A stretch of DNA of 64,000 nt, taken from the NCBI RefSeq assembly GCF_001648775.1, contig NZ_LVEJ01000003.1, forward strand, positions 248,001 to 312,000, written 5' to 3'. The stretch is from Pseudomonas fluorescens. GTDB lineage: Bacteria; Pseudomonadota; Gammaproteobacteria; Pseudomonadales; Pseudomonadaceae. The position numbers and the translations under genes were made by a program. How positions within the stretch are numbered: the first letter of the stretch is position 1; each line of letters begins with the position of its first letter. The notes beneath the pieces were generated by a model, which worked only from the letters and a program-made list of their open reading frames with translations, was not told the DNA's origin and ran no database searches. Below are positions 36,327 to 44,892 of the stretch, piece by piece.

Positions 36327-37132
36327 TGAAGTTGATGCTGGCTGAACCGTTCAAGAGCCTTTGGGCCGGGCGCGACCCGTTCGCCGAAGTCGAAGGCTTG
36401 CAGGGCGAGGTATACCGCGAGCTGGAAGCCCGCCGGACACTGCGCACGGAAGTCGACGGCAACGGCTTTTTCGTCAAGATCCACCGTGGCATCGGCTGGG
36501 GCGAAATCTTCAAAAATCTGCTGACCGCCAAGCTGCCGGTGCTCGGCGCGGGTCAGGAGTGGAAGGCTATCCAGCGTTTGCAGGAAGTCGGCGTGCCGAC
36601 CATGACCGCCGTGGCTTACGGCGAGAAGGGCAGTAACCCGGCGGATCAGCACTCGTTTATCGTCACCGAAGAACTGGCGCCGACCGTCAGCCTCGAAGAC
36701 TTCAGCATCGATTGGGTCAAGCAGCCGCCGGAGCCAACGCTCAAGCGTGCGCTGATCGCCGAAGTCGCACGCATGACCGGCATGATGCACCGCGCCGGGG
36801 TCAATCACCGCGACTGCTACATCTGTCACTTCCTGCTGCACACCGACAAACCGGTGACACCCAAAGACTTCAAACTCTCGGTGATCGACCTGCACCGTGC
36901 GCAGACCCGCGCGAAAATCACGCAGCGCTGGCGCAACAAGGATCTGGCCGCGCTGTATTTCTCTGCGCTGGACATCGGCCTGACTCGCCGCGACAAGCTG
37001 CGTTTTCTCAAAGGCTATTTCCAGCAACCGCTGCGCCAGATTCTGGCTGAAGAAGCGCCGCTGCTGAGTTGGCTGGAAGGCAAGGCCAACAAACTCTATG
37101 CGCGGAAACAGCGCTACGGGGATGCGCTCTGA
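36326..37132 (+). CDS. waaP: LPS core heptose I kinase WaaP (RfaP)
   Basis: Phosphorylates heptose I of the inner core, a modification that is essential in P. aeruginosa. It has 268 residues in an eukaryotic-type kinase-like fold. It has the nucleotide-binding Lys in GFFVKIHRG (about 50), a Glu helix (GQEWKAIQRLQEVG), the catalytic loop GVNHRDCYICHFLL (about 160-173; Asp in HRD) and the metal-binding Asp in SVIDLHRAQTR. Its stop overlaps the next gene. It is the first of four consecutive kinase-like genes. Confidence 0.95.
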   Translation: MKLMLAEPFKSLWAGRDPFAEVEGLQGEVYRELEARRTLRTEVDGNGFFVKIHRGIGWGEIFKNLLTAKLPVLGAGQEWKAIQRLQEVGVPTMTAVAYGEKGSNPADQHSFIVTEELAPTVSLEDFSIDWVKQPPEPTLKRALIAEVARMTGMMHRAGVNHRDCYICHFLLHTDKPVTPKDFKLSVIDLHRAQTRAKITQRWRNKDLAALYFSALDIGLTRRDKLRFLKGYFQQPLRQILAEEAPLLSWLEGKANKLYARKQRYGDAL

Positions 37133-37866
37133 TGGCGGGTTGGACTCTGGAGCCGCAATACAGCGAGCTCGCCGAAGATTTCGGCAGCCTCGAAGCAGTA
37201 TTCGCGCTGCAAGGCGAACGCCTGACCCGCGATCCGCTGTCCGAGGTTATTCGCGTGCAGCGCAACGGCGTCAACTATTACGTCAAACGCTATGTCGGCG
37301 CCGGTAAAGGCTTGCGCCGTTACCTCGGCAAGCCGCGCGTGAAGATGGAATGGCAGAACCTCAAGCGCTTCGCCAAGTGGGGCATTCCCACTGCTGAAGT
37401 CGTGGCCTGGGGGCTGGAGCGGCGTGGCGCGGCATACGACCGTGGCGCGATGATCACCCGCGAACTGCCGAAAACCGAAGACCTCTCGGCGCTCGCCGAA
37501 CGCAAGGATCCCAAGCTCAAGGACCATGCGTGGGTCGATGGTGTCAGTCGGCAATTGGCCGGTTACACCCGTACGATGCATGATCACCGTTTCACCCATA
37601 ACGATCTGAAATGGCGCAATCTGCTGATCGATGACCAGGCACGCATTTTTCTTATTGATTGCCCCAATGGCGAGTTCTGGCGCGGCTTCTGGCTCAAGTA
37701 CCGGATCACGAAGGACCTAGCCTGTCTCGACAAGCTTGCCAAATATCACCTGTCCAATACCCAGCGCCTGCGTTTCTATAAGCAATACCGCCAGTGCGAT
37801 CGGCTCAATGACGCCGACAAGAAACGGATTCGGCACGTGGTGAGATTTTTCGAGGGACGCGAATGA
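37132..37866 (+). CDS. wapP: LPS core kinase-like protein WapP (InaA family)
   Basis: A 244-residue kinase-like protein. In P. aeruginosa, WapP phosphorylates heptose II. It has the Lys in NYYVKRYVGAG (about 44), the catalytic loop HRFTHNDLKWRNLLI (about 157; H-N-D variant of HRD, with the downstream Asn) and the metal-binding Asp in FLIDCPNGEFW (about 177), so the main catalytic residues are present. The chosen ATG overlaps the waaP stop by one base; a longer version from 37069 lies inside waaP. Coordinates and order match PA5008. Confidence 0.88.
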   Translation: MAGWTLEPQYSELAEDFGSLEAVFALQGERLTRDPLSEVIRVQRNGVNYYVKRYVGAGKGLRRYLGKPRVKMEWQNLKRFAKWGIPTAEVVAWGLERRGAAYDRGAMITRELPKTEDLSALAERKDPKLKDHAWVDGVSRQLAGYTRTMHDHRFTHNDLKWRNLLIDDQARIFLIDCPNGEFWRGFWLKYRITKDLACLDKLAKYHLSNTQRLRFYKQYRQCDRLNDADKKRIRHVVRFFEGRE

Positions 37867-38615
37867 CTGATTTTCTGGCCGAAGATGACCGGGCGCTGCT
37901 GGAACGCCACGGCCTAGGCACTTTTGACGCCCTGTGGGCCAAGCAACTCGAGGCGGTGGACGAACCGAATACCGCCCGTGGCGGCTGGAGCAGCGTGTTC
38001 CGGCTGGACCTGGAAGGCCACGGTTACTACCTCAAGCGCCAAAGCAATTATCTGACCCGCACCCTGCATGCGCCGTTTGGCGAGCCGAGTTTCGCCCGCG
38101 AATTTCGCAACATCAGCCGCTATCAGAAACTCGGCATTCCAGCGTTGCAGGCGGCGTTTTTCGGTGAGCGCAAAGTCGATGGCGAAGTTCGCGCGATCCT
38201 GCTGACCCGGGCACTGGATGGCTGGAGCGACCTGGAGTCGTTGCTGCAACGCTGGCAGCAGCTCAGCACTGCGCAGCACTCGGCGATCCTCAAGTCCTGT
38301 GGGTTACTGGCGCGGCATCTGCACGGTGTGCGTCAAGTGCACGGTTGCTTCTACCCCAAACACATTTTTCTTCGGGCCACCGGCGACGGTTACCAGGCGC
38401 AATTGATCGACCTGGAAAAAACCCGGCCGCTGTTGTTCGGCATGCGTGACCGGATCAAGGACCTTGAGCCATTGCAGCGCCGCGCGCCCGAGTGGAGCGA
38501 AGCGCAACTGCGTGAGTTGCTGGCGGCTTATCTGGATCAGCCTACTGACAGCTCGCTGCTCGACCGCTGGCTCGCGCGCTTGACCGCGCGCCGCAGCCAC
38601 AAGGAGACGCGCTGA
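37863..38615 (+). CDS. wapQ: LPS core kinase-like protein WapQ (InaA family)
   Basis: A 250-residue kinase-like protein proposed in P. aeruginosa to phosphorylate heptose II. It has the Lys in HGYYLKRQSNYL (about 57) and the metal-site Asp in QLIDLEKTRPL (about 182). The catalytic loop reads VHGCFYPKHIFL, so the HRD aspartate position is Cys and the usual Asn is His. This HGCxYPKH pattern is, as I recall, typical of the InaA branch, so the protein may use different chemistry or be weakly active. It overlaps the previous gene by four bases and the next by one. Confidence 0.85.
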   Translation: MTDFLAEDDRALLERHGLGTFDALWAKQLEAVDEPNTARGGWSSVFRLDLEGHGYYLKRQSNYLTRTLHAPFGEPSFAREFRNISRYQKLGIPALQAAFFGERKVDGEVRAILLTRALDGWSDLESLLQRWQQLSTAQHSAILKSCGLLARHLHGVRQVHGCFYPKHIFLRATGDGYQAQLIDLEKTRPLLFGMRDRIKDLEPLQRRAPEWSEAQLRELLAAYLDQPTDSSLLDRWLARLTARRSHKETR

Positions 38616-40066
38616 TGCAATTGTCCGAGCTGGCCGGTGTCGGGCGCACTCCGCAACTGCCACTGAGCGTGACACTGGCGGACTCTGCGGGCACTGCGCA
38701 CTTGCAGCTGCTGAGCTTGTTGCGGGTGTTGCCGGGCCAGCGTTACGTCGGTGCCGGCGTCTGGCGCGGCCGTCCGGTGCTGGCCAAATTGCTGGTCGGA
38801 AGCAAGGCGCCACGGCATTTTCAGCGCGAGCTGGAGGGCGTGCGCCTGTTGGCTGCGCAGGGCATGACGACACCGTTGTTGTTGGCCGATGGTTTGCAGA
38901 GCGGTGAGGGTGGCTGGCTGCTGTTTGATTTCCTCGAAGGTGCCGAAAGTCTCGGCGAGGTCTGGGCCAGGGTCGAAAGTTTGCCGGTACTCGCGGATGA
39001 GCAGTCTGCGGTGCTGGCCGATGCGCTGGGCGCCATTGGCCAGTTGCATGGCAAAGGGCTTTGGCAGGAAGACCTGCACCTGGACAACCTGCTGCGTCAC
39101 GGCGGCCAGTTGTACCTGATCGACGGTGCCGGCATTTGTGTGGAGACGGCGGGTAAGCCCTTGTCGCGGCAAAAGGTGCTGGAGAATCTGGGCGTCTTTT
39201 TCGCTCAGTTGCCCAAGTCACTGGAGCCGTTCACCGAAGAGCTGCTGGTGTATTACCTGTTGAGCAACAGCGAGCACGCGTTGCCTTTGGAAGCCTTGCA
39301 GAAACAGATCGACAAAGTGCGCCGCTGGCGCTTGAAGGACTTCCTGATCAAGGTCGGTCGCGAATGCACGCTGTTCAGCGTGCGGCGTGGTGCGTTCGGT
39401 CTGCGCGCGATCCGTCGCGAAGAGGAGTCGGCCATGGTGCCGGTGCTGGAGCAGGCCGATGCATTGCTCGATCAGGGTCATCTGTACAAGACCGGTGGCG
39501 CAGCGAGCGTCGGCAAGGTCCAGGTGGGCGCGCGCACGCTGGTGATCAAGCGCTACAACATCAAGGGTTTTGCGCATTGGCTCAAGCGTTTCTGGCGTCC
39601 GAGTCGGGCCTGGCATTCGTGGCGCGAAGGCAATCGCCTGGCGTTCCTCGGTATCGCCACGCCGAAACCGCTGGCGGTGCTGGAGAGGCGTTTTTTATGG
39701 CTGCGCAGTCGGGCGTATCTGGTCACCGAGTTTCTTTCCGGGCCGGACATCATCGAGCGCTTTGCGCCGTATGTTGAAAATGGCGATGCGCCGGAGGCGG
39801 AATTGCAGGCGCTGGACCAGTTGTTCGCCCGATTGATTGACGAGCGCATCAGTCATGGCGACTTCAAGGGCCACAATCTGTTCTGGCAGCAAGATCGCTG
39901 GGCGTTGATTGACCTTGATTCAATGTGCCAGCACGGATCTGCCGGCAGTTTTGCGCCGGCCTACGCCCGTGATCGTGCGCGGTTCATGCGCAACTGGCCC
40001 GAGAGCAGTGCGTTGTACCAGGTCATCGACCAGCGGTTACCGAAAGATATCGCCAGCGCGCAATGA
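38615..40066 (+). CDS. double-lobed LPS kinase-like protein (PA5006 type)
   Basis: A 483-residue protein made of two tandem kinase-like halves. Half one (about 1-235) has Lys in RPVLAKLLVGS, a catalytic loop WQEDLHLDNLLRHGG with Asp and Asn, and YLIDGAGI. Half two (about 245-475) has Lys in TLVIKRYNIKGF, a clear RISHGDFKGHNLFW loop and ALIDLDSM. Key Lys, Asp, Asn and Asp are thus retained in both halves, so both could be active. It is last in the tightly coupled waaF-to-kinase run. By position it corresponds to PA5006; the phosphate acceptor is presumably an inner-core heptose or a hydroxyl on another core sugar, which is inference. Confidence 0.82.
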   Translation: MQLSELAGVGRTPQLPLSVTLADSAGTAHLQLLSLLRVLPGQRYVGAGVWRGRPVLAKLLVGSKAPRHFQRELEGVRLLAAQGMTTPLLLADGLQSGEGGWLLFDFLEGAESLGEVWARVESLPVLADEQSAVLADALGAIGQLHGKGLWQEDLHLDNLLRHGGQLYLIDGAGICVETAGKPLSRQKVLENLGVFFAQLPKSLEPFTEELLVYYLLSNSEHALPLEALQKQIDKVRRWRLKDFLIKVGRECTLFSVRRGAFGLRAIRREEESAMVPVLEQADALLDQGHLYKTGGAASVGKVQVGARTLVIKRYNIKGFAHWLKRFWRPSRAWHSWREGNRLAFLGIATPKPLAVLERRFLWLRSRAYLVTEFLSGPDIIERFAPYVENGDAPEAELQALDQLFARLIDERISHGDFKGHNLFWQQDRWALIDLDSMCQHGSAGSFAPAYARDRARFMRNWPESSALYQVIDQRLPKDIASAQ

Positions 40067-40210
40067 ACCCTGCCGCGAGCGGCCGGCAAAAAACACTACA
40101 GCAACAGAGGACAGGATTCAGCGACGCGTCCTACAGCATCTACAGAAGCCATGAACTGTGCCCTGTTCAGCTTCGATGCTAATTTGCCCAACGATTTCGG
40201 AGGGCGAATT

Positions 40211-40546
40211 TTGACCATCAAACAGGCTGCAATGCTGGGTGCAATTTCATGGGTTCTGGCCGGCTGCGGCAGCGTCATGACAGTTTTGCAGGACGATGCC
40301 GACGTCGCCCGGGATATGCGCAAGCAAAAGACGTACTGCCAATCCATTCCGCGGATTTACAGCGGTCTGGCTTTTGATTTTTGTGTGCTGAACGCGCCAC
40401 CCGACCCCAGCGGTTTTCTGGTGCCGTTCGTGTTGCTGGATCTGCCATTGTCTGGCGTGTTCGACACGGTATCGCTGCCCTACACGGTTTATCGTCAGGT
40501 TACCGATGGCAACCTCAGTATTTACTGGCGCAGAGGCGGTTATTAA
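40211..40546 (+). CDS. YceK/YidQ-like lipoprotein
   Basis: A 111-residue putative outer-membrane lipoprotein. The signal peptide (TIKQAAMLGAISWVLAGC) ends in a lipobox with Cys at about 19. The mature part contains IPRIYSGLAFDFCVLNAPP and FVLLDLPLSGVFDTVSLPYT, a pattern typical of YceK/YidQ proteins (xYxGxxxD...DLPxSxxxDTxxLPYT). The start is taken as TTG 40211, because GGAGGG lies six bases upstream and it gives a normal signal peptide; the in-frame ATG at 40151 puts a polar stretch before it. It stands alone between the kinase run and the carbamoyltransferase. The family role is not known to me. Confidence 0.82.
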   Translation: MTIKQAAMLGAISWVLAGCGSVMTVLQDDADVARDMRKQKTYCQSIPRIYSGLAFDFCVLNAPPDPSGFLVPFVLLDLPLSGVFDTVSLPYTVYRQVTDGNLSIYWRRGGY

Positions 40547-40621
40547 GACATTGAGCAGGATTAATCTGAATCATTCGATCCGGGTGTGATTCGTACAGGG
40601 TAATTCGGGGCATGTTTACGC

Positions 40622-40692
40622 TATAATCCCGCCCTTTAGCTGTCTCTCGCCCGGTGCGAAGACACATCAATTTTCAGGGCGCCTTGCGCCCG
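40622..40692 (+). promoter_or_regulatory. -10 element and leader hairpin before the carbamoyltransferase gene
   Basis: A perfect TATAAT at 40622-40627 has no good -35 at the right distance. A GGGCGC-CTT-GCGCCC hairpin follows at 40678-40692, then AGAGG and the GTG start. This suggests that the carbamoyltransferase gene begins a new transcript. Confidence 0.4.
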
Positions 40693-40718
40693 AATGCAGA
40701 CTAAAGAGGCTAGACCCT

Positions 40719-42473
40719 GTGGCATTGACGATTCTTGGCCTGTCCGGCGCCCTTAGCCATGATCCTTCAGCGGCCTTGTACATCGACGGCAAGCTGGTGG
40801 CGGCGGCTGAAGAAGAGCGCTTCGTACGCGATAAGCATGCAAAGAACCGCATGCCCTACGAATCGGCGAAGTTCTGTCTCGAACAGGCCGGCATCAAACC
40901 GTCCGACGTTGACGTGGTGGCAATCCCGTTCGCCCCGATCAGCCTGTTCGGCAAGGCGCGCTGGCACTATGCCAAACGTTACTGGTACGCCCCGGATCGC
41001 GCCCTCGATGCGATCCTGATGGGCAACCGTCGCTACAAGCGCTATCGCAACAAGATTGTCTGGTGCCTGGAACAACTGGGTTTCGATCCGAAAAAAATCA
41101 AGATCGAGCCGGTCGAGCACCACCTGGCTCACGCCTCCAGCGCCTACCACTGCTCGGGTTTCAAAGAGAAAACCGCAATCCTCGGTATCGACGGCAAGGG
41201 CGAGTACGCCACGACCTTCTTCGGTTATGGCGAAAACGGCAAGATCCACAAGATCAAGGAATTCTTCGATCCGGACTCCCTCGGCGGCCTGTACGGCGCG
41301 ATCACCGAGTTCCTCGGTTTCGAGATGCTCGACGGTGAGTTCAAGGTCATGGGCATGGCGCCGTACGGCGACGCCAGCAAATATGATTTCTCGCGTCTGG
41401 CCTCGTTCGAGAACGGCGAATTGGTGATCAACACCGACTACGCCAACGTGATCGGCCTGCGTCGCTACAAAGAGAAGGGCAAAGGCTTCTACTTCTCGCC
41501 GAAGCTGATCGAATGGCTGGGCCCGAAACGCGAAGGCGACATCGCTGACGAACCGTACATTCATTACGCCGCGAGCATGCAAGCGCTGTTCGAGAAACTG
41601 GCGTTGCAGATGATCGACCATTACCTGGGCGACGTGCTCAAGGAAACCGGCAAACTCGCATTCGCCGGTGGCTGTGCGTTGAACGTCAAGCTGAACCAGA
41701 AAATCATCGCCCGCGACGACATCAAGGAACTGTTCGTACAACCTGCTTCCGGCGATGCCGGTACCGCAGTGGGTGCTGCGGCCTATGTGTCGGAGGCCCG
41801 TGGCGTGCCGGTCGAGAAGATGGAACATGTCTACCTCGGCCCGTCGTACAGCAATGAAGACGTGATCGCCGCGTGCGCCCGTCACGAAAACAAGCCAACC
41901 TGGCGCAAGCTCGACAACATGCCGGAGCAGATCGCCAAAATCATGGTCGATGGCAATCCGGTGGCCTGGTTCCAGGGGCGTATGGAATTCGGTCCGCGCG
42001 CACTGGGTGGTCGCTCGATCATTGGTTGCCCAAGCGTCCCGGGCGTGGCTGACCGTATCAACCACCAGATCAAGTTCCGCGAGCGCTGGAGGCCTTTCTG
42101 CCCGTCGATGCTCGACACCGTTGCGCCACAGATGATCAAGATCGATCACCCGGCGCCGTTCATGACCTTTACTTTTGAAGTGGCGGAAGAATGGAAGACC
42201 CGCGTGCCGGAAGTCGTCCACGAAGACGGTACCTCTCGCGCCCAGGTGCTCAAGCGCGAGTACAACCCGCGCTACTACGACATGATGAAGGCGCTGGAAA
42301 ACCTGACCGGCAACGGCGTGTCGCTGAACACCTCGCTCAACCGTCGTGGTGAGCCGATGATCTGCTCGCCGACCGACGCGCTGAACATGTTTTTCGGCTC
42401 TGATCTGGAATACCTGATCATGGAAGATATTCTGGTCGTAAAAGAGGGTGTAAAAGGATACGAACTTGACTGA
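40719..42473 (+). CDS. wapO: LPS core carbamoyltransferase (NodU/WapO type)
   Basis: Transfers a carbamoyl group from carbamoyl phosphate via a carbamoyl-adenylate to a sugar, here by context heptose II of the core. It has 584 residues. An N-terminal Kae1-like ASKHA domain has LSGALSHDPSAALYIDGK (about 5-22), EPVEHHLAHASSAYH (about 130) and LGIDGKGEYATTFF. A C-terminal YrdC-like carbamoyltransferase domain has WFQGRMEFGPRALGGRSI (about 413). The start is GTG 40719 with AGAGG nine bases upstream. It overlaps the next gene by eight bases. It matches PA5005, whose product carbamoylates the core. Confidence 0.93.
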   Translation: MALTILGLSGALSHDPSAALYIDGKLVAAAEEERFVRDKHAKNRMPYESAKFCLEQAGIKPSDVDVVAIPFAPISLFGKARWHYAKRYWYAPDRALDAILMGNRRYKRYRNKIVWCLEQLGFDPKKIKIEPVEHHLAHASSAYHCSGFKEKTAILGIDGKGEYATTFFGYGENGKIHKIKEFFDPDSLGGLYGAITEFLGFEMLDGEFKVMGMAPYGDASKYDFSRLASFENGELVINTDYANVIGLRRYKEKGKGFYFSPKLIEWLGPKREGDIADEPYIHYAASMQALFEKLALQMIDHYLGDVLKETGKLAFAGGCALNVKLNQKIIARDDIKELFVQPASGDAGTAVGAAAYVSEARGVPVEKMEHVYLGPSYSNEDVIAACARHENKPTWRKLDNMPEQIAKIMVDGNPVAWFQGRMEFGPRALGGRSIIGCPSVPGVADRINHQIKFRERWRPFCPSMLDTVAPQMIKIDHPAPFMTFTFEVAEEWKTRVPEVVHEDGTSRAQVLKREYNPRYYDMMKALENLTGNGVSLNTSLNRRGEPMICSPTDALNMFFGSDLEYLIMEDILVVKEGVKGYELD

Positions 42474-43374
42474 AACACTGATCAGCGTCGTCATTCCGGC
42501 TTACAACTACGCGCGAACCCTGCCCCGAGCAGTGGAGTCGGTGTTGGCGCAGTTGGATGAAACGACGGCGGATCTGTTGGTCATCGACGATGGGTCGACG
42601 GACGAGACGCCGGCGGTAGTGGAAGCACTCTTGCTCAAGCACGGTGGGCGCTTTCGTGCATTACGCAAAAGCAATGGCGGGTTGTCTTCAGTGCGCAATC
42701 GGGGTCTCGAGGAGACGACCGGGCAATATCTGGTGTTTCTCGACTCCGACGACGAAATGGCCCCCGGTGCACTCGCAGCGCTGGCGCAGCATATTGGCGA
42801 CAACCCCGAGAGCAAGATGATCATTGGCGCGCACTGGTCGGTCTTTGCTGACGGCAGGCGCAGTCTGCAAGGTGCGAAGCCTCTGCCATTGACGCCGCAC
42901 CAACGATTGCAGGGTTACCTGCTGGACAAGACCATATCGATTTCCAACGGTGCCTGTGCGATGCATCGTGGTGTGTTCGCTCCGGGCAATTACCCTGAAC
43001 ACTTGCGCAATGTTGAAGACTTGCCTGTGTTTGCTCAGGTATTGGCGCGCTATCCGTGCACGGTGCTGGATATGCCGTTGGCGCTTATCTACAAGCACGC
43101 TGACAGCATGCGCCATGACTTGCGCCAGAGTCTGGCGGCGGGTACCGAGCAAGTTGTCAGTGAAGTGTTTTCTGCTCGACGCATGCCGGCGCAAATGCAC
43201 GACCTGCGTCAGGCCTTTCTGGCGCAGCGTTGCCTGTCGCTGTTTCGTGACTGTTATTCCCATGGTGAATACAAACTGGCCAGAGCGTTCTACTTTCAGG
43301 CGTTGCGTGCAGACTGGCGGACATTTTCGCGTTGGTCATACACTCGCAAGGCGTTGAGGTTGCTGTTTCGGTGA
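42466..43374 (+). CDS. wapH: family 2 glycosyltransferase (WapH position)
   Basis: A 302-residue GT-A glycosyltransferase, probably adding an outer-core sugar at the inner face of the cytoplasmic membrane. ISVVIPAYNYARTLPRAVES is at the N-terminus, VIDDGSTDETPAVVE follows at about 39, then KSNGGLSSVRNRGLEE and the metal-binding DSD in LVFLDSDDEMAPG (about 92). A catalytic-base region is around NVEDLPVFAQVLA. The start is TTG with AAGGAT upstream, overlapping the carbamoyltransferase stop by eight bases. The symbol is by position relative to PA5004 and is less certain than the family. Confidence 0.85.
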   Translation: MTETLISVVIPAYNYARTLPRAVESVLAQLDETTADLLVIDDGSTDETPAVVEALLLKHGGRFRALRKSNGGLSSVRNRGLEETTGQYLVFLDSDDEMAPGALAALAQHIGDNPESKMIIGAHWSVFADGRRSLQGAKPLPLTPHQRLQGYLLDKTISISNGACAMHRGVFAPGNYPEHLRNVEDLPVFAQVLARYPCTVLDMPLALIYKHADSMRHDLRQSLAAGTEQVVSEVFSARRMPAQMHDLRQAFLAQRCLSLFRDCYSHGEYKLARAFYFQALRADWRTFSRWSYTRKALRLLFR

Positions 43375-43428
43375 ATGGTTCGCGGTGATGTGCGCGTGCC
43401 CTGTTAAGCGTGTCGGTGAGGTGGCTGG

Positions 43429-44889
43429 GTGAAAGGTACGAGCAATACAGTGGGCGCTCAGGTCTCACGGATCATCGACGAATACCCGGTTTGGTTGACA
43501 TTTTTGGGCAGTGTGCTGCTGTCGCTGATTGCCGTCATGGGCACGGCGACCGTGGGGCGTGACGCCGCGCTGTACATCGATATTGCCCAGCAAGTGGTTG
43601 AACGCGGGCCTCACGTAGCCTGGGCCACATTCGACTGGCCGTGGTTTTCCTTTCTGCTGGCTGGCACGCATGTCGTCCTGCACTTACCCCTGGAGCTGAG
43701 CGCCTACCTTTGGTGCGGGGCGTTTTTTGCCGGGACCAGCGCGTTGATGGTCGATTGCGTTCGTCAACGTTCTGCCTATGCCACACGCTGGGCTTGTCTG
43801 GTGGTGCTGGCGATGCCGGCGGTCAACGCCTTTCGCAATGACATCATCCGTGAATGCGGTTTCTGGTTTTTCTGCACATTGGCCCTTTGGCTCGCCCTGC
43901 GCTGGCAGGCTCGCGGTGGCTGGTTGCGTGCGGCGCTGATTCATCTGGCAATTGTTGCAGCAGCCCTGTTCCGTTTGGAGGCATTGTTGCTGTTGCCTGC
44001 GTTGATATTGTGGCAGTTGCCCAATCTGTGGGCGCCGGGGCGGCGTATGCAATGGGTCCAGCTGTCGGTGTTGCCGGTCATAGGCGTCGTGCTCGTGTCG
44101 GTGTCGGGTGTGCTCATGTCGGCGCGGATGATGCTTTACCTGGACATGATTGCGCCCCACAGCGTGCTCGCCTCCTTTCAGATGCTTTGCGATCAATTCG
44201 CCAACTCGATGATCACCAAGTACTCCCAGGATGAAGCCTGGCGGATTATCTTCTTTGGCATTCTGGCAACCATGGCCATCACGTTCGTGAAGTTGATGGG
44301 GCCTTTTGCCGTGCCGTTTGTGCTGCGCCGCAACTGGGGAGTTCTAGGCACCTACTGGCGTGACTATCGCCCGTTCGCCTGGGCGGCGCTGCTGTATCTG
44401 GTGGTGCTGATACTGTTTTTCTTCAAACTGCAGTTCATGAATACGCGCTACATGAGCTTTCTGAATCTGCTGTTCGTGCCCGTGCTGGCGATGGGCTTGG
44501 CGGCGTTTGCGGGCGAGTTTCCGCGCTGGGGCAAATGCCTGGTCGCCGCGGCGGTACTGGTGATGCTGTCGAACGTCATTTCCACCGGGGCCGGCAAAAC
44601 CCATTACATCGAGGCGGGTCGCTGGATGGCGGCGCACGTCGAGCCGGGCGCGCCGACGTACTTCGGGGACGGGCGAATCAGCTATTACGCCGGCCGTGGC
44701 TACGTGCTGCCGGTGTTGACCCAGGAGGAGGCCATGTCGGCGGCTCACTCCGGTGACTATCGATATTTCCTGATCGAGGCCAAGGGTAACGAACCATGGC
44801 TGAACGACTGGCTGGTTGCGCACAAACTGCGGATTATCGAGCATTTCGCCAATCGCAAAGGCGCCACCGTGTTGGTCATCGGGCCTTGA
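43429..44889 (+). CDS. polytopic membrane protein, GT-C (PMT_2-like) glycosyltransferase candidate
   Basis: A 486-residue inner-membrane protein with about 10-11 hydrophobic segments. The first periplasmic loop, TVGRDAALYIDIAQQVVERG (about 42-61), resembles the Asp-containing loop of GT-C transferases such as ArnT (D-x-x-x-Y-x-x-x-A). A soluble C-terminal tail of about 80 residues contains HYIEAGRWMAAHVEPGAP and YFGDGRISYYAGR, the style of the periplasmic domain of this family. It may use a polyprenyl-phosphate sugar to modify the core. It lacks O-antigen ligase (WaaL) motifs I would recognise. The start GTG 43429 has GAGG upstream. The acceptor and donor are unknown. Confidence 0.7.
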   Translation: MKGTSNTVGAQVSRIIDEYPVWLTFLGSVLLSLIAVMGTATVGRDAALYIDIAQQVVERGPHVAWATFDWPWFSFLLAGTHVVLHLPLELSAYLWCGAFFAGTSALMVDCVRQRSAYATRWACLVVLAMPAVNAFRNDIIRECGFWFFCTLALWLALRWQARGGWLRAALIHLAIVAAALFRLEALLLLPALILWQLPNLWAPGRRMQWVQLSVLPVIGVVLVSVSGVLMSARMMLYLDMIAPHSVLASFQMLCDQFANSMITKYSQDEAWRIIFFGILATMAITFVKLMGPFAVPFVLRRNWGVLGTYWRDYRPFAWAALLYLVVLILFFFKLQFMNTRYMSFLNLLFVPVLAMGLAAFAGEFPRWGKCLVAAAVLVMLSNVISTGAGKTHYIEAGRWMAAHVEPGAPTYFGDGRISYYAGRGYVLPVLTQEEAMSAAHSGDYRYFLIEAKGNEPWLNDWLVAHKLRIIEHFANRKGATVLVIGP

Positions 44890-44892
44890 GGC

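Noticed and set aside
43429..44889. Identification as the O-antigen ligase WaaL
   Set aside because: The length and the N-terminal Asp loop fit GT-C transferases better, and I could not find the WaaL periplasmic loop signature.
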